Positions 8,173-15,691 of a stretch of 31,671 bases of DNA are shown one piece after another. A program made the position numbers and the translations under genes. The notes under the pieces are model-generated. The model was not told the DNA's origin. It searched no databases and saw nothing but the letters and a program-made list of their open reading frames with translations. This stretch comes from CAYTOJ01 sp964439415 (lineage in GTDB: Bacteria; Pseudomonadota; Alphaproteobacteria; Rickettsiales; CAZAGG01), in the NCBI GenBank assembly GCA_964439415.1, contig CAYTOJ010000003.1, positions 1 through 31,671 on the forward strand, read 5' to 3'. How positions within the stretch are numbered: position 1 is the stretch's first letter; each line of letters starts with the position of its first letter.

Positions 8173-8951
8173 ATGGATGCGGTTACACCGGCTCCCTCAC
8201 CGGTGTTGCGTGCGCGGATATCCTTATATACTCCCAGTTGCAGGCTGGTCTGGGGGTGAAAACGGTACACCCAGGATAGTTGTATTTTGCTTAAATCATA
8301 ATCATTGGATTGTGTTATGCCGGAATTTCCTGCGTTATAATCCCCAGCCGCCAGAGTATTATAAGCCGATGCCAGCCAGAGGGAATCTCCATGTTTCAAG
8401 CCAATAACCGCATCCAGCTTTAATTGATCCTGCTGCTCCCCACTTCTGTGCCGATACCCCCCTTCCACATTAAAAAATGAGTTCCATGGCAGGTTACAGC
8501 CACTTAAAGCTTTTGCTTCAAAATCCGTACTTTTTGATCCTATCTCCGGCATTCCTGAGCTAAAGGATGGCAGCTTTACCAGCGGTTGTAGCGATATGGT
8601 GCAACCACTGACTGCAAACAACTGCCTGCGCCAGAATAATTCGACATCACCGATTCCGGCTTTAGCCGCCCCGTTCTGCTCCACTTTGTTCAGGAATATA
8701 TTAGTACCCAGAGTATCCCGGCCGGTCAGGCCATATTCAATATATGGGTTTATCTCATGTTTGCTATATTCAGGTATACGGGCTTTTGCACCGCTTTTAT
8801 CCCTGTAAGTGTCACTAAAATAGTATGAATAAGCGGCAATTACTTCCCCATCACCTTGCTTTTGCGGCCATGCGGAAGCCGATGTTTCCTGCGCAATAAT
8901 GCTTAAGAATATGACGCAGAAAGATATATGGATACGGGTGGCGCGTATCAT
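8157..8951 (-). CDS. Outer-membrane beta-barrel-like protein, partner of the glycosyltransferase
   Basis: The 264-residue protein has an N-terminal signal peptide (hydrophobic 9-20, likely cleaved after the SASA at 24-27). The mature part starts WPQKQGDGEVI and then alternates short amphipathic strands, ending with an aromatic C-terminal Phe (TASIWRTF), as outer-membrane barrels do. No catalytic motif is visible. It overlaps the start of the glycosyltransferase gene by 16 bp, so the two are translationally coupled and likely make or export one surface polysaccharide. XagA of Xanthomonas, adjacent to the glycosyltransferase XagB, is a plausible relative. The barrel assignment is by pattern only. 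Confidence 0.75.
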   Translation of the reverse strand: MIRATRIHISFCVIFLSIIAQETSASAWPQKQGDGEVIAAYSYYFSDTYRDKSGAKARIPEYSKHEINPYIEYGLTGRDTLGTNIFLNKVEQNGAAKAGIGDVELFWRRQLFAVSGCTISLQPLVKLPSFSSGMPEIGSKSTDFEAKALSGCNLPWNSFFNVEGGYRHRSGEQQDQLKLDAVIGLKHGDSLWLASAYNTLAAGDYNAGNSGITQSNDYDLSKIQLSWVYRFHPQTSLQLGVYKDIRARNTGEGAGVTASIWRTF

Positions 8952-9060
8952 AAAATCACAATCGTATTATTTCGATACAATCTAAGGGTGATTTTTTCCT
9001 TGTCAATCCAACTTAAAGTCTATTTTGGAAATTCATGGTTAAAGCTTAGTAATATCGTTG

Positions 9061-9117
9061 AATATACCCCTATCGTGTGAAGAGTGTGGTTGAATGATGT
9101 CATTTCAGGGGTATATT
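9061..9117 (+). repeat. Family B palindromic element, copy 1
   Basis: 11-bp perfect inverted arms (AATATACCCCT at 9061-9071, AGGGGTATATT at 9107-9117) enclose 35 bp. The interior words GAGTGTGGTTGAATGAT and CATTTCAGGGGTA recur, in reverse orientation, at 16424-16476. Confidence 0.8.
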
Positions 9118-9143
9118 TTCTTTTATATTAGGGGCTGCCGCCC

Positions 9144-9194
9144 GTCACTGCATTGAGCAGACATGGGATACCCCATGTCTGTTCAAGCTGTGAC
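9144..9194. repeat. Imperfect hairpin centred on ACATGGG-ATAC-CCCATGT
   Basis: Arms of about 23 bases pair with a few mismatches, from GTCAC (9144-9148) to GTGAC (9190-9194). The inner 9 bp (AGACATGGG, 9159-9167, with CCCATGTCT, 9172-9180) pair perfectly around a 4-base loop. No T-run follows, so it is not an obvious terminator. Confidence 0.6.
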
Positions 9195-9369
9195 GCTCTG
9201 CGCTTCCCCTGCAGTGCCGGCGCGGCTCCCTTTGGTCGCAAGAAAATGTCACACTTGAAACGCGAGAGTATACCCCACTCAACTGAGCCAGTCCGACTGG
9301 AAGCGGTGGACTCTGACTTTAAAATAATCGCTATTGAGAAGTGTGGCGGGAATTGAGGGGGCTTCCTGC

Positions 9370-10716
9370 CTACTCCATTTCAACGCCAGGCTGTTGTAGT
9401 TCCTGATTTAGTGCTTCAGCACCCAGCCTTGCTATAATATCATCTTTAAAGGGTTTTTTCTTAAGGCTTGCCGACGTAACATCATCATGCTTTAAATGGT
9501 GCTCTAAATTTGTGATGAGCCTTTTTATATTTTCGATCAGCTCAGGGTTTGGTTGCTCTTCCTGGGTGATGGTTTCCAGCACTTTGCTTAGCGCAGTGGC
9601 TACTTTATAAGCGGGCGTGTCAGTTAGTTCCTTATCACCGCCAAGTCTGGAAACCGGGGCAGTGCCCTTTGCCCAATCCTGTAGACGCTCCTTAACATTA
9701 TCTGGTAATCCAAGGTATAATTTTCTGTGATGCTTCTTAAGCCCATCCTTCACATCCCCCACTAATTCTTGGAAGGCTTTATCGGCATCTATTGTCTCTG
9801 GTGTTTCCGGCTTCATGCCAAGCTGCTTTAAAAGCTTTTGTACTTCATCGTGCGCGAAAGCTGTTTCCACTGCGGCAAGCTGGCCGGGAATGCCATCCCT
9901 GCCCAGCATTGAATTTCGATATGCTTGCGCCATCGCATCCGGCTTAAGCCCGCCGAAGTTTTTTATCATGTCAAAATAAACATCTATAGGTAAGCATTCA
10001 GCACCTTCCTGGATATAGCGGGGCGGATTAAACGATTTATCAATCTTCAGTTCCTGCTTGCCATCACCTAACTTATCCGGGTATTGTTTTACCAATTCAT
10101 CACGTAGATTACGAAAGATTCTAAGTAATTTAGTCCACTCGCTCCGCTCTCCGGATCGGGTATTGTTTACATATGTATCGAATTGCGCTTCCGTTTTGAT
10201 TGTGTCCGGCAAGCCCAAATCATGCATTCTGGTTATAAGCTCCTCAAAGCTTGGCAATTCTTCCCGTACAGCTTTTTGTTCTGCGGTTTCCGTCACTTGG
10301 AACTTGCTATTAAGTCTGGAGCCTTTCAGGTGTTTACCCAGCTTCTCAATGTTGCTGACAACTACCACATCCAGATAAATATCAGTGGGATTACCGCTGT
10401 TGGATGGATATTGTTGCGGGTCAATCTTTACTTTGCGTAGAATTTCTACGCCTTCTATCTTTTTGTCATCTTTTCCCCTCAGGGTATCATCAGGCTTGAT
10501 CCATATTCCTGTTTCTTCGCCAAATTCCCTGACAGCAGCCGTTTTTCTAATCTCATCGATTGTTCCGGTATCGCTTTTATCAGCATCCCCCTTACCCAGG
10601 TTAAATGCAACATCAGGTTTTGAAGAGTATCTGCCCTGCACCCATGGAGCTATAATCATAGCCTGGCCATTCACTACGCCAAGCATCACCACGCCGTACT
10701 TTTTATCACTATCCAT
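9370..10716 (-). CDS. Nudix hydrolase-like protein with long unknown C-terminal region
   Basis: The 448-residue protein starts with a Nudix fold. PDVAFNLGKGDAD (34-46) leads into a Nudix box with Glu55 and REFGEETGI at 63-71, that is E-x7-REUxEExGU; the usual first glycine of the box is not in register. Nudix enzymes hydrolyse nucleoside diphosphates linked to another group, using Mg2+ on these glutamates. Residues about 150-448 are helical and charged and match nothing I know. No signal peptide or membrane span is seen. The gene stands alone on the minus strand between two repeat-rich gaps. Substrate is unknown; a secreted effector role is possible but unsupported. Confidence 0.8.
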   Translation of the reverse strand: MDSDKKYGVVMLGVVNGQAMIIAPWVQGRYSSKPDVAFNLGKGDADKSDTGTIDEIRKTAAVREFGEETGIWIKPDDTLRGKDDKKIEGVEILRKVKIDPQQYPSNSGNPTDIYLDVVVVSNIEKLGKHLKGSRLNSKFQVTETAEQKAVREELPSFEELITRMHDLGLPDTIKTEAQFDTYVNNTRSGERSEWTKLLRIFRNLRDELVKQYPDKLGDGKQELKIDKSFNPPRYIQEGAECLPIDVYFDMIKNFGGLKPDAMAQAYRNSMLGRDGIPGQLAAVETAFAHDEVQKLLKQLGMKPETPETIDADKAFQELVGDVKDGLKKHHRKLYLGLPDNVKERLQDWAKGTAPVSRLGGDKELTDTPAYKVATALSKVLETITQEEQPNPELIENIKRLITNLEHHLKHDDVTSASLKKKPFKDDIIARLGAEALNQELQQPGVEME

Positions 10717-11217
10717 ATTATATTAACGACTGAGTTTAATAAATATGCCTTTGATTAACTGTATGCGGCCAGGGTAAATGAGACTAAACTGGCCGAACAA
10801 ATAACGCTATATTTTGCAATGGCATACTATATCACTTGGCCAGATTGTATCAAGACTATACCACGCAAGAAGTGGCGCTACGCGGTCTTGACACAATCTG
10901 GCCAAGTGAAGTGAACTACTAAGCAAATATGCGGGATTCCCGTTTTTGTCAGTCTCACTTCTGCTTGGCCGAGGACATAACAAAAGTACATTTATTATAT
11001 ATTACAGCCACATAAAGCTTATGTTATAATTTCAGCAGCCGGGTGCAGGGCTTTAAGGGTAATAAGCTGGCTTGCTATCCCCCCCGTCTCTCCAAATGAT
11101 TCTATTTTTGAGAATTATTATGGGAAAGCGTGAGGAGTGTCTGGCGCAAGTGTCTGAAAATAAGCAATTATTATCTGGTACACTACTTGCTCTTATATAC
11201 ATATAAGGAGCAAAAGC
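10717..11217. other. Divergent intergenic region with a large palindrome
   Basis: 500 bp separate the Nudix gene from the receiver-domain operon. The main structure is the 24-bp-arm inverted repeat at 10833-10908. A good ribosome site for the downstream gene, AAGGAG, lies at 11206-11211. The rest is AT-rich with no recognised RNA or peptide gene. Confidence 0.55.
10833..10908. repeat. 76-bp palindromic element
   Basis: Inverted arms of 24 bp (10833-10856 and 10885-10908; the left arm begins CACTTGGCCAGATTGT) match except at one position. The 28-bp centre contains CGCAAGAAGTGGCGC. There is no T-run. It could be a short insertion-derived element or a regulatory site. I see no second copy in the window. 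Confidence 0.75.
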
Positions 11218-12072
11218 ATGAAGATACACAGCAAGGATGCATCCAGGTTATTACATGAAAAAGCGAAATTAATCAGTCAGGCGCATGAGAACTGGCGGGC
11301 GGTGCACTTTGATTTCTCCGGCGGCGAGGAATGCAGCGACGGCCTGCGCACGCACTATATAGTGCAGATAATCAAGGAACTGCTGGCGGAGGAAGAAGGC
11401 ACAGTCTACCTGTGCGAGGATAAGGACGTAGTTATATTATTCCAGGGCGCGGCCTCCGCAATAGTGGGCAAGCTTGGCGCGGCAACCGGAACTTTCTTCA
11501 CTGTTCTGGATTTAAGCCGGGACTGGCAGCGGTTTTTTAATCTCTGTCAGTCTAAGAATGACAAACTGACCGATGCAGTCACACCGGTGGCAAATGTTGC
11601 CCCACGCGCAAATGCTAAAATCCCCAAACCGAATGAGCAGGCCTTCGTAAATGCTCTCGCTAAGCGCCAGGCCAGGCGCAAACCACTGGCACTGCTGGTG
11701 GAGGATGATGCCTTTACCAGAAGGCTGGTAAACGGCGTTATCAAGAACCGCTGCGATGTAATAGAGGCGGCAGACGGCACGGAGGGTTTGAACGCCTATT
11801 CCATCCACGCCCCGGATATAGTGTTTCTGGATATTGAACTGCCGGATGTTAACGGCCAGGTGGTTCTGCAGAAGCTGATAGCGATGGATAATAATCCTTT
11901 TATAGTAATGCTTTCCGGCTCCAGCTTTAAGGAAAATATCCTGGCAGCGCTGGAGGTAGGCGCGAAAGGCTTCCTCACCAAACCATTCACCAGGGAAAAG
12001 CTGGAGCATTATTTAAATACCTTTGAGCAGGCAAGGGCGAAATCACATAACGGCATGGAGGCTGGCGTATGA
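11218..12072 (+). CDS. Response regulator with C-terminal receiver domain and unknown N-terminal domain
   Basis: The 284-residue protein carries a CheY-like receiver at about 156-272. It has acidic residues Asp163/Asp164, phospho-acceptor Asp205 (VFLDIELPD), Ser233 in MLSGSS and Lys255 in LTKPF. Residues 1-115 form an unfamiliar domain with an HFDFSGGEE segment and alternating beta/alpha character, followed by a Pro/Ala linker. No DNA-binding or enzymatic output domain is present. Start ATG 11218 has a strong AAGGAG site. It overlaps the next receiver gene by 4 bp (ATGA), so the two proteins are made together. The cognate kinase is not in the window. Confidence 0.88.
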   Translation: MKIHSKDASRLLHEKAKLISQAHENWRAVHFDFSGGEECSDGLRTHYIVQIIKELLAEEEGTVYLCEDKDVVILFQGAASAIVGKLGAATGTFFTVLDLSRDWQRFFNLCQSKNDKLTDAVTPVANVAPRANAKIPKPNEQAFVNALAKRQARRKPLALLVEDDAFTRRLVNGVIKNRCDVIEAADGTEGLNAYSIHAPDIVFLDIELPDVNGQVVLQKLIAMDNNPFIVMLSGSSFKENILAALEVGAKGFLTKPFTREKLEHYLNTFEQARAKSHNGMEAGV

Positions 12073-12593
12073 GCGTTGTAGCCGTAAGCGGTTGTGTTAG
12101 CACAGAGCGTAGGCTTAATATCTTGAGCTATAGTGCCAATTGCTCCACTGATAGTATAAATGCAGGTGCATTGCGCTATAAGCATAATGTTGAGTCTTTT
12201 GCGCCTGAGGCTCATAAACTTAGCGATAAGAAGGACACTCTAACCATCCAGGTGGTGGATGACGATGAAATCACGCAGAACCTGGTGAGAATGCTGCTGG
12301 CACGAAAGTATAACGTAACGGTAAGCCCCAATGCTGTAAAAGCGGTGGAAGATTATATCAGGGTAAGGCCAGACCTGGTGTTTCTGGATATTAATCTGGG
12401 CGAGCATTCGCAGGATGGTTTCGCCGTGCTGCGCGCCCTGCATAAAATAGACTGGGATGTAAACGCCGTGATGATTTCAGGCTCCGATACCACGGATAAT
12501 ATGCTGGAGGCCGCCAGGCAGGGCGCCCTGGGCTTCATCGCCAAACCGTTCAGCAGGAAAGATCTGCTGAACAGTATCGAAATGGTTATGTAG
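12069..12593 (+). CDS. Single-domain response regulator
   Basis: The 174-residue protein has a receiver domain at about 57-174: acidic cluster DDD at 64-66, phospho-acceptor Asp107 (VFLDINL), Ser137 in MISGSD, and Lys159 in IAKPF. The first 55 residues are unrelated to known output domains. Its ATG overlaps the stop of the upstream receiver gene (ATGA), indicating translational coupling. The gene ends 2 bp before the stop of the convergent 591-residue gene. Confidence 0.9.
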   Translation: MSVVAVSGCVSTERRLNILSYSANCSTDSINAGALRYKHNVESFAPEAHKLSDKKDTLTIQVVDDDEITQNLVRMLLARKYNVTVSPNAVKAVEDYIRVRPDLVFLDINLGEHSQDGFAVLRALHKIDWDVNAVMISGSDTTDNMLEAARQGALGFIAKPFSRKDLLNSIEMVM

Positions 12594-12595
12594 GC

Positions 12596-14371
12596 TCAGC
12601 GCCTCAGGAAATTATTAGGATCGGTGGGGCGGAGGCTTTGCGCATCCTGACGTGAAAGGGAAGGACGGCTGGCCTGGGTAGAATTCGCCTGGGAGAGTTT
12701 CATATCCACCTTTGGCTGAGGGCTGCGGCGGCCTGGACTGCGGCTTCTCCTCTCCTGCTCTCTCTCCCGTTCCTGCCGCTCCAGAGTTTCCTTATCCAGT
12801 TGCTCGGCTAACTGCCGCAGATCATCAACATAAGTAGTGCGCAGTTCCTGGCGTAAATGTCGGCGTTGCTCACGGGTGGCGCTTCTGCTGGCATGGCGCG
12901 TAGCCCTGCCTTGTTCGTCATTACTTCTATCCCGCTCAGCTCGTGTCTGTTGGGTGGGGGCATGTGTACGCCTCTCCACTTGACCTGCTTTCTGCCTGGC
13001 CTCGCCGCCGAAATATCCTGCCCTCCGCCCGGCTTCTCTTTTGTGGCTTATAAAATCCCTGGCTTTGCCAAGTGCATCTTCCAGAACACGGCCAATTTCA
13101 GCCCCACGCCCCTGCTGCTGTGAAGCCGGATAAAGCCTGATCTGGGTGGAAAATTTACCATGCGTGGACTGGTTGAAGTGCTTAAGCTGATTCTGCGCTA
13201 TGAAGTGCACCTGCTGCTGGCCGTGCAGAAGTATGGATATAATCTCATCCTTTTGAGCCTTGCGCTTGCGGTTATCCACCATTATCTCATAGATAAGCTC
13301 GCCAAGGCCAAGGGGTTGCTCGTTTTCCGGCTCTACTTCCTGCTCGTTTTCATCATCCGCTTCAGATGCATCGCGGCCAGCATCACCTAAATCATCACCA
13401 AGTTTCAGGTTACGCAGATAATCAATTATGGTTTTTCCGGCTTGCAGAGCCTGATCCTTAGCCTCAGTGCTGACCATTCCCTCCAGAGTGGGGATTTCCA
13501 CTTCCCTTTCGGCTTCTGTATCGTAAATCTTAAGCTTGCTGCTATTATCTCCCTCCAGCTCCAGGACGGATTCTGGCTTATCCGGTGTGGGATTCAGAAA
13601 TTTCTCCAGAAAAAGTGTTATCCATCTGCTATTTGCCGCATCTATTATTGCCTGCATTCTTGCGGCTTGAGATTTTGGCAGCATGAAGATTTTGCCTGGC
13701 ATGTTGGATGCCAGGGGATTTGCCTCCAATGCCAGTTTGTCAGCGAAAGAATCATCATAAACTCTCGCGCCGATCTGGCTGATGGATTCATTAATGCATT
13801 GCTCGGCGATGATAAATCCAGCCTCCACAGCCGCAGCGCGGGAGCTGTCAGTTTTTAAAACGTTGCGGAAAGTATAAAGCATTTCATCCATAAATCGGGC
13901 GGCGGTGGAGGCCAGAGCCAACTTGCCTTGCAGGCGCAGCAGATAATCCCCCTCCACGGGCAGGCCAAACAGCCGGATCAGGCAGGAAACAGCGGCTGTT
14001 GCATCCCCTTGTATCACTGCGGCTAGTTCCTTAGCCTGTAAAATTGGGGGGGTGATTTTCATCGCCTGGCAGAATTCAAAAAGCGTGCGTGTGAATGCCT
14101 CTAACGAGTGGATGGATTGTTTTGTGATAAGTGTGCTTTTAGCGGATTCTTCTATCAAAGCAGGATTCAAAGCCAGGTTATTGTAAAAATCATGGCGGAA
14201 TCTGGCGAAGGCTGTGTAATCTTCCTCCGGCGAAAGTATGGATTGAAATTTTGATAGAAAATCCGATAAAATCTCACGGTTTTTCATAATCTCCAGCGGA
14301 TTGGCGCTGAGCAACCGATTATAAACATTGCCCGCAGAGTCGCTTTGTATATTGGAATCCACTTCTAACAT
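12596..14371 (-). CDS. Unknown 591-aa protein with Arg/Ser/Glu-rich C-terminal tail
   Basis: I do not recognise the family. Residues about 1-280 are helical and globular. About 330-350 is an acidic stretch (GRDASEADDENEQEVEPENE). From about 440 to the end the chain is very rich in Arg, Gln and Glu (ERQEREREQERRSRSPGRR), low-complexity and probably a disordered or coiled tail with SR-like dipeptides. No signal peptide or membrane span is present. The start ATG (14371) follows AT-rich sequence. It converges with the receiver operon. The tail resembles charged C-termini of secreted effectors of intracellular bacteria, but that is only an analogy. Confidence 0.7.
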   Translation of the reverse strand: MLEVDSNIQSDSAGNVYNRLLSANPLEIMKNREILSDFLSKFQSILSPEEDYTAFARFRHDFYNNLALNPALIEESAKSTLITKQSIHSLEAFTRTLFEFCQAMKITPPILQAKELAAVIQGDATAAVSCLIRLFGLPVEGDYLLRLQGKLALASTAARFMDEMLYTFRNVLKTDSSRAAAVEAGFIIAEQCINESISQIGARVYDDSFADKLALEANPLASNMPGKIFMLPKSQAARMQAIIDAANSRWITLFLEKFLNPTPDKPESVLELEGDNSSKLKIYDTEAEREVEIPTLEGMVSTEAKDQALQAGKTIIDYLRNLKLGDDLGDAGRDASEADDENEQEVEPENEQPLGLGELIYEIMVDNRKRKAQKDEIISILLHGQQQVHFIAQNQLKHFNQSTHGKFSTQIRLYPASQQQGRGAEIGRVLEDALGKARDFISHKREAGRRAGYFGGEARQKAGQVERRTHAPTQQTRAERDRSNDEQGRATRHASRSATREQRRHLRQELRTTYVDDLRQLAEQLDKETLERQEREREQERRSRSPGRRSPQPKVDMKLSQANSTQASRPSLSRQDAQSLRPTDPNNFLRR

Positions 14372-14401
14372 CTACATAAGTAGAAATATATTTAAATTTA
14401 A

Positions 14402-14484
14402 GCCTACGCTCTGCGCTACGTGCAACCGCTTTGCGGTAGGTTTTTTATTGCCTACGCTCTGCGCTACGTGCAACCGCTTTGCGG
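14402..14484. repeat. Two direct 35-bp repeats, 48-bp period
   Basis: The unit beginning GCCTACGCTCTGCGCTACGT occurs identically at 14402-14436 and 14450-14484, separated by TAGGTTTTTTATT. Each unit contains the small hairpin CCGCTTTGCGG. The first 14 bases of the unit also occur inside family A copy 4 (about 16604-16617), so the repeat families share words. It lies between the 591-residue gene and the DUF2610-like gene. Confidence 0.8.
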
Positions 14485-14488
14485 CATA

Positions 14489-14746
14489 TTACGCCTGTAC
14501 CCCCTGATAAGCAGTTCCCAGGGCGTATACGCACAATTCTTCAAATGAAACGCCGTTTTCCTTGGCAATATCGTGCAGCTTACCGAAAGCATTCATTACC
14601 TCTTCCGGGATAGTCCCACCGCGCTCTGATGATAACCAGTGCGACTGATGCTGCAGCGGGTGGTTCTTCGGGTTAGGCTCACCGATATAAATATGGAAGG
14701 GAGCCTTCTTGCCGTTAAAATCACAGGGTACGGTAAAGCGTTTCAT
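14489..14746 (-). CDS. DUF2610-like small protein
   Basis: The 85-residue soluble protein reads MKRFTVPCDFNGKKAPFHIY at the start, then IGEPNPKNHPLQHQ, and later RGGTIPEEVMNAFGKL and FEELCVYAL. This matches my memory of the DUF2610 family, small proteins found in Rickettsia and related bacteria with no known function. The start ATG (14746) is followed immediately by the conserved segment, so the start is secure. It is likely transcribed alone. Confidence 0.75.
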   Translation of the reverse strand: MKRFTVPCDFNGKKAPFHIYIGEPNPKNHPLQHQSHWLSSERGGTIPEEVMNAFGKLHDIAKENGVSFEELCVYALGTAYQGVQA

Positions 14747-14877
14747 ATTTTGCGAAATTTAATTAATATGGCCATATTAACACTTTATCGGCCAGATAAA
14801 AAGCGGCTTTTTTTATGCCATAAAACCCACGGAGAATTACCACTTGCACAAAGGTATTCATTCGGATACAATAAACC

Positions 14878-15362
14878 ATGCTAACTATTATACGCTCCAG
14901 TGATTTTGACGATTGGCTGTCATCTCTGACAAACCATAAGGCTAAGGCCATAATTTTGATAAGGCTTAAAAATGCGGCTTTTGGAAATTTTGGTGACTGT
15001 GAGCCGGTGGGCGATGGTGTTTCTGACATTTAGGGGCGGGATACAGGATTTATTACGTAACTCCCCAGGTGTTGGCACGAACTCTCGGTTTCCCCCACCG
15101 CAGGCAAAGGGGGCTAGGGGGGGAATCTTTCTTCTTTCCATAGTACCAACCCATTCCCCCCCCTTAATCCCCCTATGCTCGCGGTGGGGGAGACAAGCAA
15201 CGTACATCTAGACCAGCCAGACCTGGGGAGTTACTTTATTACACTCGTATAGGTTCAACCGTTTATTTCATTTTGCAGGGTGGCGATAAATCATCCCAGA
15301 AGAAGGATATACTGAAGGCCAAAGCAATGGCGAAAGAATTAAAAGGAAAAATCTTGAATTGA
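14878..15362 (+). pseudogene. Broken RelE/HigB-family toxin (HI1419 type)
   Basis: The ATG at 14878 opens a typical toxin N-terminus (MLTIIRSSDFDDWLSSL, later LGNFGDC-like FGNFGDCEPVGDGVSD) that stops at TAG 15031. Shifting frame, GAGYRIYY (15033-15056) continues the family, so a short deletion of about 10 bp, or at least a frame loss, lies at about 15030. The gene is then split by a 178-bp element (15057-15234). After it YYTRIGSTVYFILQGGDKSS resumes from 15237 and runs to the stop at 15360-15362, ending 8 bp before the antitoxin ATG. The family are ribosome-dependent mRNA endonucleases; this copy cannot make a full toxin. Confidence 0.88.
15057..15234. mobile_element. MITE-like element (178 bp) inserted in the toxin gene
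   Basis: Perfect 14-bp terminal inverted repeats (GTAACTCCCCAGGT at 15057-15070, its complement at 15221-15234) are flanked by an 8-bp direct duplication TTTATTAC (15049-15056 and 15235-15242). That is the signature of transposition, and removing the element plus one duplication restores the toxin reading. The inside holds two G/C-run hairpin modules (CCCCCACCG and CGGTGGGGG words, CCCCTTAATCCCCC). It has no coding capacity, so it would need a transposase in trans. Related modules occur at 24980-25138. Confidence 0.92.
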
Positions 15363-15370
15363 GGCACAAA

Positions 15371-15691
15371 ATGAAAAAGCTTACCAATAAAGAAACAACT
15401 TATGCACCTTTGGATATAGCTGCCTACCTTGATAATGAGGAGGTCATAGCGGAGTATTTATCCGCCGCAGCGGAAGACCAGAACCCTGATATTTTTCTAT
15501 CAGCTCTCGGAGATGTTGCCAAGGCAAGGGGTATGTCTCAGATCGCCAGGGATGCAGGATTAGGCCGCGAGAGCCTGTATAAAGCCTTGAGTTCCGGCTC
15601 TCACCCGCGTTTTGAGACTATTAGCGCAGTTCTGGGTGCTATGGGGGTAAAATTCTCAATTACACCCATTAACCATAGGCCAAATGAATAG
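15371..15691 (+). CDS. Antitoxin of HI1420/HigA-like family
   Basis: The 106-residue protein (MKKLTNKETTYAPLDIAAYL) shows the pattern of addiction-module antidote proteins placed downstream of HI1419-type toxins. It has an N-terminal DIAAYLDNEE segment, then ALGDVAKARGMSQIARDAGLGRESLYKAL, a helix-turn-helix, and GAMGVKFSI near the end. GAGG 6 bases upstream supports the ATG at 15371 rather than the TTG at 15359. The gene is intact although its toxin is destroyed. Its stop overlaps the start of the nucleotidyltransferase gene by 8 bp. It normally binds the toxin and represses the operon promoter. Confidence 0.88.
   Translation: MKKLTNKETTYAPLDIAAYLDNEEVIAEYLSAAAEDQNPDIFLSALGDVAKARGMSQIARDAGLGRESLYKALSSGSHPRFETISAVLGAMGVKFSITPINHRPNE

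Larger units (their letters stand above)
8952..9369. other. Gene-free region with two palindromic repeats
   Basis: This region lies upstream of the barrel/glycosyltransferase operon and downstream of the Nudix gene. It contains the family B element (9061-9117) and an imperfect hairpin (9144-9194). A plus-strand open frame at 9153-9356 runs through these repeats and has no recognisable product. No RNA gene is recognised. The promoter of the barrel gene should lie in 8952-9050 but I cannot fix its boxes. Confidence 0.55.

Noticed and set aside
9153..9356. 67-aa plus-strand open frame
   Set aside because: It lies over hairpin repeats, with no ribosome site and no recognisable sequence pattern.
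14402..14484. Possible start of a CRISPR array (two 35-bp repeats)
   Set aside because: There are only two units, the spacer is 13 bp, and no cas gene is nearby.
14972..15211. Open frames on both strands with PPP and GGG runs
   Set aside because: They are produced by the G/C-run MITE-like element and not by a gene.
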